From: Thermoleophilia bacterium
GTDB lineage: Bacteria > Actinomycetota > Thermoleophilia > Gaiellales > Gaiellaceae
Length of the DNA stretch: 8,530 nucleotides
Reading direction: 5' to 3'
Assembly: GCA_025935275.1 (NCBI GenBank)
Contig: JAICVP010000077.1
Coordinates: forward strand, 1 to 8,530
Of the stretch, positions 1-5,865 are shown one piece after another. The position numbers and the translations under genes were made by a program. Under the pieces are notes generated by a model. It saw nothing but the letters and a program-made list of their open reading frames with translations. It did no database searches and was not told where the DNA came from. How positions within the stretch are numbered: position 1 is the stretch's first letter; each line of letters opens with the position of its first letter.

Positions 1-1
1 C

Positions 2-2626
2 GCACCCGCCGCCTCGACGAACGCGACGGGCGCAACCTTCGACTTCAGCGCGAGTGACGGCGGAGTCAGCTTCCAGTGCCGCCTCGACGGCGCGTCGTTC
101 GCGTCCTGCTCGAGCCCGGCGAGCTATTCGTCCCTCGCCCAGGGCGCACACACCTTCGACGTCCAGGCGACGGACGCGGCCGGCAACACCGAAGCTCTCC
201 CGCAGACCCACGCGTGGACGGTCGACACGACCGCTCCGGACACGACGATCACGGCCAACCCGTCGAATCCGAGCAGCTCGTCGAGCGCGAACTTCACCTT
301 CACCTCGACCGAGCCCGGCGCGACGTTCGAGTGCCGCCTGGACGGCGGGTCGTTCGCCTCCTGCACGAGCCCCGCGTCCTATAACGGCCTGGCCGACGGC
401 AGCCACTCCTTCAGGGTGCGAAGCACTGACACGGCCGGCAACACGGACGCGAGCGCCGCGGTGTTCACGTGGACGGTGGACGCAACCGCGCCGGGCGGCG
501 GCCTCACAGACCCGGGCAGCCCGCTTCGGGGCACGGTCAACCTCTCCGCTTCGCCGAGCGACACGGGCGTCGGCGTCCAGCAGGTGGACTTCCAGTCTTC
601 CCCCGCCGACGCGGGCACGTGGACCACGATCTCGACCGACGCGAGCTCTCCGTACACGGCCTCGTGGGACACCACCGGGGTCGCCGACGGCCTCCACGAC
701 CTGCGCATCGTCGTCACCGACAACGCCGGCAACACCTTCGGCTCCACGGTCGTCGAGGACCGCCGCGTCGACAACACGAATCCGACCGCGACCATGGGCG
801 ACCCGGGCGCGTACCTCCGCGGCACGGTGAGCCTCACCTCGACGACGGGCGACACGGGCTCGGGCGTGGCCACGGTGACCTACCAGCGCTCTCCGGCCGG
901 CACCGGCACGTGGACGAACGTCTCGGCCTCGTGGAACACGACCGGCGTCGCCGACGGGCTCTACGACCTCCGCGTCCGCGTCACGGACAACGCGGGCAAT
1001 GTGACCACCTCGGCCTCGGTCGACGACCGGCGCGTGGACAACACCGCGCCGACGCTCTCGTCTTCGGGGCCCAACGACGGGTCGAAGGTCGCCTCCGCGA
1101 GCTCGCTCGTCGTCACCGCCAACGAGGATCTCACCGACGTCGCGGGCTCGGAGATCGACGAGACGCCGGTCTCCGGAGCCGTCTCCGGCGCCACGGTGAC
1201 GTTCACGCAGGCCTTCGCGGCGGGCCCCCACACGCTGAGCGGCGAGCTCCAGGACCTCGCGGGCAACCGCACGCCCATCCGCATCCACTTCACGGTCTGG
1301 AACACGACCGTCGGCGACTACCCGTACATCGAGAAGAACTCGTACCCCTCGTCGGTGATGAACGTGGCGCTCACGAACGGTAACGGCGAGCTGCGGATCC
1401 CTGCGGGAGCCTGGAGCGGCGCCCCGGTCGGCGACTGGCTCGTCGCGAAGGTCGATCCCCGCGCGGCGGGCGCAGTCTCGCCCGGCTTCTCCGCCGCAGG
1501 CGACATCTACGACGTCTCCGCATACTGGGCGCTCTCAGAAAGCCCGGTGACGAGCTTCGACGGCGCCGTCGACCTCACGCTGACGAATGGCTCCGGCCAC
1601 GTCGTCCCCGCGTTCCTCAACGGCTCCGCCTGGCAGCCGATCGCCCGGCTCGGCGGCACGAGCCTCCCGGGCGGCGCCCAGCGCGGCTTCTACAAGGACG
1701 GCGACACCGTGCACCTCCTCACGCGCGCGACGGGCACCTTCACGCTGCTGCGCGACCTGGCCGTGCCGACGAAGCCCAAGAGCTTCAAGGGGAAGAACGA
1801 CGCCGGCCGCCTCGTCCTCAGCTGGAAAGCCAGCACCGACAACAGCGGGCTCGTCGACGCCTACGTCGTCTACGCGAACGGCGCGGTCGCGCAGACCGTC
1901 GCGGCGTCGCAGCTCTCGGCCGACCTGGGCGCGTTCTCGCAGAGCGACACGCGCTCCTTCCAGGTGGCCGCCCGTGATGCGGCCGGGAATGTGAGCGGCA
2001 AGACCTTCGCCCTCGTCGTCGTCCCCAAGGTGGCGAAGCTCACGCTCGCCAAGGCGAAGACGGCCCTCTCGAAGCGCGGCCTCAAGACCGGCACGATCAG
2101 CTACGTCTTCTCCTCGAGCGTTCCGAAGGGCTCGGTCGTCTCCGCGGGGAAGAGCGGGCTCGTCACCCGCGGCTCGGCGGTCCCGCTCACGGTCTCGAAG
2201 GGCCGCTCGAGCCGCCCGGCCACGAACTACGGCGCGACGACCACTCCCCCACCGACCTACCCGCCCACCACGACTCCTCCTCCGACTTCGCCTCCGCCCA
2301 CCTATACGCCGACCGACACTCCGCCGACGGACGCTCCTCCAATGGACGCTGGGCCCGCGGATCCCGAGACAAAGGCAGTCGCCGCAGAGGCGGAGCCGGA
2401 GCGCTTCAACGCAACCGAGGTCTCGAACGCCCGCCGCACGGCGGGTCTCGTGCTTTTGGCGACCCTCTTTCTCGGAGCCGGCGCCATGGCGCTGCGCGCG
2501 AGGCGACGGCTGATCGCTCCGGTCGCGCCTGCGGAGAACGTCGACGGCCCGATCCTCTTCTGGGACGAGCGGCTGCTCCGCGGCGCCGCCTCCGCCGTCC
2601 GCCGCGCGTTCGGCCTGGTCGGCTAG
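2..2626 (+). CDS. Modular Ig-like/Fn3/PASTA cell-surface protein, 5' partial
   Basis: The frame is open from base 2 to the TAG at 2624-2626, giving 874 residues; the true start and any signal peptide lie upstream. The GTG at 416 falls inside an Ig-like repeat and is not the start. Visible modules by residue: two Ig-like repeats with paired cysteines (CRLDG..FASC) at about 1-78 and 79-163; two closely related repeats of a second type at 164-260 and 261-349; a fifth Ig-like domain at 350-436; an unclassified beta-rich module at 437-585; Fn3 at 588-672; PASTA at 677-733; a Pro/Thr-rich stalk at about 743-780; a membrane helix at 814-834 followed by basic residues (RARRR) and a tail of about 40 residues. 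I infer a wall-spanning protein anchored by its C-terminus, perhaps in adhesion or peptidoglycan binding. No enzymatic domain is visible. Its ligand is unknown. Confidence 0.9.
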   Translation, partial: APAASTNATGATFDFSASDGGVSFQCRLDGASFASCSSPASYSSLAQGAHTFDVQATDAAGNTEALPQTHAWTVDTTAPDTTITANPSNPSSSSSANFTFTSTEPGATFECRLDGGSFASCTSPASYNGLADGSHSFRVRSTDTAGNTDASAAVFTWTVDATAPGGGLTDPGSPLRGTVNLSASPSDTGVGVQQVDFQSSPADAGTWTTISTDASSPYTASWDTTGVADGLHDLRIVVTDNAGNTFGSTVVEDRRVDNTNPTATMGDPGAYLRGTVSLTSTTGDTGSGVATVTYQRSPAGTGTWTNVSASWNTTGVADGLYDLRVRVTDNAGNVTTSASVDDRRVDNTAPTLSSSGPNDGSKVASASSLVVTANEDLTDVAGSEIDETPVSGAVSGATVTFTQAFAAGPHTLSGELQDLAGNRTPIRIHFTVWNTTVGDYPYIEKNSYPSSVMNVALTNGNGELRIPAGAWSGAPVGDWLVAKVDPRAAGAVSPGFSAAGDIYDVSAYWALSESPVTSFDGAVDLTLTNGSGHVVPAFLNGSAWQPIARLGGTSLPGGAQRGFYKDGDTVHLLTRATGTFTLLRDLAVPTKPKSFKGKNDAGRLVLSWKASTDNSGLVDAYVVYANGAVAQTVAASQLSADLGAFSQSDTRSFQVAARDAAGNVSGKTFALVVVPKVAKLTLAKAKTALSKRGLKTGTISYVFSSSVPKGSVVSAGKSGLVTRGSAVPLTVSKGRSSRPATNYGATTTPPPTYPPTTTPPPTSPPPTYTPTDTPPTDAPPMDAGPADPETKAVAAEAEPERFNATEVSNARRTAGLVLLATLFLGAGAMALRARRRLIAPVAPAENVDGPILFWDERLLRGAASAVRRAFGLVG
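491..1050 (+). repeat. Two near-identical Ig-like repeat units within the surface protein
   Basis: Two adjacent protein repeats of about 97 and 89 residues, with the boundary near 780. Both contain DPG..LRGTV near the start, then SP...GTWT, TGVADGL.DLR, VTDNAGN and finally DRRVDNT.P. The second copy is shorter mainly by about 8 residues between GTWT and ASW. This points to a fairly recent in-gene duplication followed by an in-frame indel. The preceding two repeats (2-490) belong to a different, Cys-paired Ig-like type. Confidence 0.8.
2234..2341 (+). other. Pro/Thr-rich stalk coding segment
   Basis: A low-complexity stretch of the surface protein made largely of Pro and Thr codons (TTPPPT, PPTTTPPPT and TPTDTPPTDAPP types), rich in cct/ccg/ccc/act. 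It lies between the PASTA domain and the membrane helix. Such segments usually act as extended spacers across the cell wall and may be glycosylated on Thr; glycosylation here is inference. Confidence 0.75.
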
Positions 2627-3366
2627 AGCGCGGCCTCGACCGCGATAGCCAGGCCGACGGCGACCAGTGCAGCGCCGATCGCGCGCTTCAGCGTCCGCTC
2701 CGACATCCGGCCGGTCAGCCGGGCGCCGAGCAACGTGCCCGGAACGGCTGCGGCGACGCTGACCGCGAGGACCGGCCAGTCGACCTCGAGCCGGGTGACG
2801 TGACCGGCGAACCCGGCGACGCCCAAAAAGAAGCCGACCACGAGGTTCGTCCCCACCGCCCGGGCCGCGGGAAGCCCGACGCGCCCGAGCAGGGCCGGCA
2901 TGCGCAGCGTGCCGAGGATGAGCCCGACAGCGCCACCGATGGCGCCGATGACCGCGCCCGCAGCGACGGCGGCGAGCCTGGGTCTTTGGGCCCGAGGCGG
3001 CACGCCGAGCTCGAGGAGGAGCTGGACGCCGTTCCAGAGGAGCGCTGCGGCGATGCCCGCGAGCAGAAGTGACTCCGGTATGCGCCCACCGAAGTATCCG
3101 CCGAGGAACGCGGCAGCGACCGACGGCGGCGTCATCCAGGCGGCGATGCGCCAGTCGACGCGGCCGGCCCGCGCATGGGCGATCCCACCCGTGAGCGCCG
3201 AGGCGGCGCTGACCGCAATGTTCGTCCCTGCAGCCGTCGCTGCACTGCCCGAGGCAAGGATGACAGCCGGCAGCCGCAGGCTCCCGAGCACGAGTCCGAC
3301 AGCCCCGCCGAGCACACCCGCCCCGAAGGACGCGGCGGCCGCTAGCGCGAGGCGCCAGGCTTCCAG
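2623..3366 (-). CDS. TauE/SafE (TSUP) family membrane permease, probable CTG start
   Basis: A predicted 247-residue polytopic membrane protein of the TSUP family, whose members move sulfite, sulfonates or related anions; the substrate here is unknown. It shows the family's internal two-fold repeat: GGAVGLVLGSLRLPA (about 20-34) and GTNIAVS (47-53) match GGAVGLILGTLRMPA (144-158) and GTNLVVG (172-178). Each half ends in GG..GGRIPE or G..L.GRMSE. Length and helix pattern fit the family's usual 240-260 residues. The start is odd: the frame stays open to 3720 without a plausible ATG, GTG or TTG near the first helix. A CTG at 3366 lies 5 bases after GAGGAG. The next standard codon, a GTG at 3315, would cut off the first helix. 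The gene overlaps the adenosyltransferase gene by 25 bases, suggesting translational coupling. Confidence 0.83.
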   Translation of the reverse strand: MEAWRLALAAAASFGAGVLGGAVGLVLGSLRLPAVILASGSAATAAGTNIAVSAASALTGGIAHARAGRVDWRIAAWMTPPSVAAAFLGGYFGGRIPESLLLAGIAAALLWNGVQLLLELGVPPRAQRPRLAAVAAGAVIGAIGGAVGLILGTLRMPALLGRVGLPAARAVGTNLVVGFFLGVAGFAGHVTRLEVDWPVLAVSVAAAVPGTLLGARLTGRMSERTLKRAIGAALVAVGLAIAVEAAL

Positions 3367-3920
3367 AGGGGCTCCTCGCCGCTCACTGCGGCCCGGGCGA
3401 GGATGAAGAGCAGATCCGAGAGCCGGTTCAGGTAGGCGAGCGCGACCGGGCTTGCGTCCTCGGCCTCTGCGAGCGCGACCGCCTCGCGCTCGGCCCGCCG
3501 GCAGACCGCCCGCGCGACGTGGAGTCGCGCCGCGGCCTCGCCGCCGCCTGGGAGGACGAAGCTCTTCAGCGGCTCGAGGCGCTCGTTGACCTGGTCGCAG
3601 AGCTCCTCCAGCCCGTCGACCTGGGACTGCTCCACGCGCAGCCGCTCTCGTCCGTCGGAAAGCGGAACCGACAGATCGGCGCCCACGTCGAAGAGATCGT
3701 TCTGCACACCCTCGAGCCACGGGCGGAACTCGGCCGGCAGGTCGCCCGCAGCGAGCGCGAGACCGAGGAACGAGTTGAGCTCGTCGACGGTGCCGTAGGC
3801 CGCGATGCGCAGGTCGGTCTTCGGCACGCGCTTTCCGTCGCCGAGGCTCGTCTCCCCCTTGTCGCCCCCGCGGGTGTAGATCTTCGTCAGGCGGACCGGC
3901 TCGTCGCGGCTACGGCTCAT
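3342..3920 (-). CDS. PduO-type cob(I)alamin adenosyltransferase
   Basis: A 192-residue protein, the usual length for PduO/MMAB-type enzymes, which transfer the adenosyl group of ATP to cob(I)alamin to form adenosylcobalamin in the cytoplasm. Diagnostic motifs are all present: the N-terminal ATP-binding loop KIYTRGGDKGETSL (13-26) with the following K at 34, YGTVDELNS (42-50), FVLPGG (121-126), the helix carrying ARAVCRRAER (136-145) and YLNRLSDLLF (163-172), ending in a typical LWKPG. The ATG at 3920 places the TRGGDKG loop at the normal distance. No Shine-Dalgarno site is visible, but a TATACT hexamer ends 9 bases upstream. No cobalamin riboswitch fits in the 38-base gap upstream. The product could serve a methylmalonyl-CoA-type mutase in the same acyl-CoA metabolism, but no mutase is in this window. 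Confidence 0.95.
   Translation of the reverse strand: MSRSRDEPVRLTKIYTRGGDKGETSLGDGKRVPKTDLRIAAYGTVDELNSFLGLALAAGDLPAEFRPWLEGVQNDLFDVGADLSVPLSDGRERLRVEQSQVDGLEELCDQVNERLEPLKSFVLPGGGEAAARLHVARAVCRRAEREAVALAEAEDASPVALAYLNRLSDLLFILARAAVSGEEPLWKPGASR
3372..3377 (-). promoter_or_regulatory. Shine-Dalgarno site deciding the permease start
   Basis: GAGGAG on the minus strand, 5 bases before the CTG at 3366-3364 and inside the last codons of the adenosyltransferase gene. It is the main support for choosing CTG as the permease start codon. Confidence 0.55.
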
Positions 3921-3929
3921 CGGGCGGCG

Positions 3930-3935
3930 AGTATA
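3930..3935 (-). promoter_or_regulatory. Candidate -10 element for leaderless adenosyltransferase mRNA
   Basis: The minus strand reads TATACT, one base from the TATAAT consensus, in otherwise almost purely G/C sequence. It ends 9 bases before the ATG at 3920, so transcription would begin at or within a few bases of the start codon. No convincing -35 hexamer is seen 17 bases upstream; that spacer is the GC palindrome. Confidence 0.45.
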
Positions 3936-3939
3936 GAGC

Positions 3940-3957
3940 CCGGGCCGCGCGGCCCGG
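3940..3957 (-). terminator. Perfect GC palindrome after the lipoprotein gene, possible terminator or attenuator
   Basis: An 18-base perfect palindrome composed only of G and C: stem CCGGGCC/GGCCCGG (7 bp) around a GCGC loop. It starts 1 base beyond the stop codon of the lipoprotein gene on the minus strand. It is followed by CTCTATACT rather than a real U tract, so it is not a classical intrinsic terminator. It could pause or end lipoprotein transcripts, protect their 3' end, or bind a protein at the adjacent promoter-like TATACT. Confidence 0.4.
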
Positions 3958-3958
3958 T

Positions 3959-4681
3959 CTAGCCCACCGAAGGAATCGAGACCGGGTTGTTGACCCCGGT
4001 GATGACGAGGTCCATGTGCATCGTGATGGTCTCGCCGGCGACGTGCATGGGCATGTCGATGAGCGTCCGCATCGGCAGGTGAGTCGTCTGCGAGACGTAG
4101 AGGACCGCGCGAATGTCGCCGAGCACGTCGGAGGCATCGCCGAGGCCCGACGCGCCGCTGCCGCCGAGCGTGCCGAGGATTCCGCTCAGCGCGTCCGAGG
4201 TGTCGATCACGCCCGTGATCCGGTCCATCGGTTCCCCGGCGATGTCCACGCCCCCCTCGACGTGAACGTCGGTGACGTACTGCGTGATGTCGAAGCCGGC
4301 GAGCGGGTCGGCGGCCGACTGGTCTGCGGGGGCGGGCACACGCGACCACGAGCCGCCCGCCTTCACGTACAGGACGTTGTGGCGGATCACGATCGTCATC
4401 GCGCCCATCCCCGGGACGTCGCTCGCGTTCATCGTGAGGTACGACTCGCCCGCCCGCTTGCCCTTCTGGTAGCCGCCGCCGTGCATGACCACCGTGAAAT
4501 CGCTCCCGGCCGGTCCGCCGGAGGTCCACATGCGCATCGCGAAGGAGACCGACTTGACGTCGGCCATCGCAGTCGTCGACTCCTCGAGGATGCCCTGCGC
4601 CTTCTGCGCATCCACGCCAGAGCAGCCGGTGAAGACACCGAGGGCCGAAACCACGAGCGCGAGTGGCAGCAAGCGGCGCAT
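3959..4681 (-). CDS. Lipoprotein resembling the LppX/LprAFG family
   Basis: A 240-residue predicted lipoprotein. The chosen ATG at 4681 gives a compact signal peptide: MRR, a hydrophobic stretch (LLPLALVVSALGV) and a lipobox FTGC with the lipidated Cys at 20. An upstream TTG at 4723 would add 14 charged residues before it and is less likely. The mature part begins with a helix (QKAQGILEESTTAMADVKSV) and continues as a beta-rich domain with a 'LYVKAGGSWSRVP' strand-turn typical of LppX/LprG-like proteins, which form half-barrels that bind lipids on the outer face of the membrane. A Gly/Ser-rich segment at about 163-188 looks like a flexible insert. Family assignment rests on pattern resemblance, not a search. 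No Shine-Dalgarno site is visible. It may carry lipids or act in the envelope; nothing ties it to the acyl-CoA genes beyond position. Confidence 0.82.
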   Translation of the reverse strand: MRRLLPLALVVSALGVFTGCSGVDAQKAQGILEESTTAMADVKSVSFAMRMWTSGGPAGSDFTVVMHGGGYQKGKRAGESYLTMNASDVPGMGAMTIVIRHNVLYVKAGGSWSRVPAPADQSAADPLAGFDITQYVTDVHVEGGVDIAGEPMDRITGVIDTSDALSGILGTLGGSGASGLGDASDVLGDIRAVLYVSQTTHLPMRTLIDMPMHVAGETITMHMDLVITGVNNPVSIPSVG

Positions 4682-4734
4682 GCCACAAGAATCGGCTCCG
4701 CGAAGCGCCCGACGAATACCCAAAAAGGGGTGAG

Positions 4735-5802
4735 TCAGGCCGCTTTGAGCTCTACGTACACGGCCTGGAGCCGCGGCTCAGCGTCCTGAAAAGCTCCCAC
4801 GACGGCCGGGTCGAACTGGCCGCCCCGCCCGCGGAGGATCTCGGCTCCGGCCGACAGCCAGGGCAGAGCGCGACGGTAGGGACGGTCGCTGGTCATCGCA
4901 TCGAGCGTGTCCGCGACGGCGAAGACCCGCGCGCCGAGCGGTATGTCGCTCCCTTCCAGCCCGTCCGGGTAGCCGGCTCCGTCCCAGCGCTCGTGGTGCG
5001 AGCGGACGATCGCCAGCCCGGCGCCTTGCAGGAACGCAACGCCGCCCAGCATCTGCTCGCCGAGCACCGTGTGAGTCTGCATCTGCGACCGCTCCTCCTG
5101 GGTGAGCGGTCCGGGCTTCTGGAGAATGCTGTCCGGGATCCCGATCTTGCCGACGTCGTGGAGCAGGAAGCCATATTCCGCGCTCGGATCCTCCACGAGG
5201 TCGCTCCCGAGCGAGCGCGCCAGCTCGAGCGCGTAGCGCTGGACGCGCTGCGAGTGGATGCCCGTCCCGCTGTCCTTGGATTCGAGCGCGGTTGCGAGCG
5301 CTGTGACGGTCTCGCGATAGCCCTCGGCAAGGAGCAGACGCTGCCCCCGCTCGATCTCGAGGAGATGCCGCAGGTCTCGTGCGTAGAGCTGGAGCTGCTC
5401 GGAGACGCTGTCGGCGCGGGAGGCCCGGAACGGCACCGGGTGCAGCCCGCCGGCCAGGCGCTCCACGATCGACAGAAGCTCGAGAGGACTGAACGGCTTG
5501 CGGAGGAAGGCATCGGCGCCGGCTGCGGCGGCGGACTCGGCGGTGCCCCCGTCCGAGCCGGTGAGGAGGACGACCGAGATTGCGTTCGTAGCGGGGTCGG
5601 CCTTCAGGGCGCGGCAGAGGTCGAGCCCGCTTCCGCCCGGCATGCGCACGTCGAGGACGACCACGTCGGGACGGTTCTTTCGCACCGCCTCCGTCGCGCC
5701 TGGTGCATCCTCGGCCTCCTCCAGCTCGACGTCCACCGCCTCGAAGGTCGTCCTCAGCAACGCCCGCAAGCCGGCGTCGTCGTCCACGAGCAGGATGCGC
5801 AT
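4735..5802 (-). CDS. Response regulator with HD-GYP domain (probable c-di-GMP phosphodiesterase)
   Basis: A 355-residue, two-domain protein. The receiver domain (1-120) has the acidic pocket D7-D8-D9, phospho-acceptor D51 in VVLDVRMPGGSG, T81 and K102 in RKPFS. A helical linker (about 132-165) leads to an HD-GYP domain (165-345) with H183, HD at 215-216 in LLHDVGKIGIPD, H244, HH at 269-270 and the GYP triad at 277-279 in HHERWDGAGYPDG, plus D298. Family members hydrolyse cyclic di-GMP, and phosphorylation of D51 by an unknown histidine kinase would control this. The Glu found four residues before the first His in three-metal members is Gly here (179), so a two-metal site is likelier. No kinase gene is nearby. 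The ATG at 5802 puts the acidic pocket at the usual position. It may regulate motility, biofilm or envelope functions. Confidence 0.93.
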   Translation of the reverse strand: MRILLVDDDAGLRALLRTTFEAVDVELEEAEDAPGATEAVRKNRPDVVVLDVRMPGGSGLDLCRALKADPATNAISVVLLTGSDGGTAESAAAAGADAFLRKPFSPLELLSIVERLAGGLHPVPFRASRADSVSEQLQLYARDLRHLLEIERGQRLLLAEGYRETVTALATALESKDSGTGIHSQRVQRYALELARSLGSDLVEDPSAEYGFLLHDVGKIGIPDSILQKPGPLTQEERSQMQTHTVLGEQMLGGVAFLQGAGLAIVRSHHERWDGAGYPDGLEGSDIPLGARVFAVADTLDAMTSDRPYRRALPWLSAGAEILRGRGGQFDPAVVGAFQDAEPRLQAVYVELKAA

Positions 5803-5865
5803 TCCGCCAAAGTCCCCCCGAAAATCGCCAGTAGCCCTCTGTATCGGGCCAGATGGCCTAACTCT

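Noticed and set aside
54..1383. Out-of-frame plus-strand reading frames inside the surface-protein gene
   Set aside because: They are Arg/Pro/Ser-rich low-complexity shadows; the frame starting at base 2 has clear Ig-like repeats throughout.
3367..3720. N-terminal extension of the permease frame to a GTG at 3720
   Set aside because: The extra 118 residues are Arg/Ala/Gly-rich, overlap the adenosyltransferase gene and have no membrane or family features.
3921..3958. Cobalamin riboswitch upstream of the adenosyltransferase
   Set aside because: The gap is only 38 bases, far too short for the aptamer, and no B12-box-like sequence is seen there.
3342..4688. One long 448-residue reading frame covering the adenosyltransferase and the lipoprotein region
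   Set aside because: Only the last 192 residues are real (adenosyltransferase motifs). The rest is an Arg/His-rich shadow of the lipoprotein gene, which has its own signal peptide and lipobox in another frame.
4718..4732. ACCC/GGGT stem with an A-rich or T-rich loop after the HD-GYP gene
   Set aside because: The stem is only 4 bp and the T run sits in the loop rather than after a stem, so it is not a credible intrinsic terminator.
5847..5858. GGCC-AGAT-GGCC inverted repeat between the dehydrogenase and HD-GYP genes
   Set aside because: A 4-bp stem in high-GC DNA is expected by chance and no T tract follows. I kept it out of the feature list.
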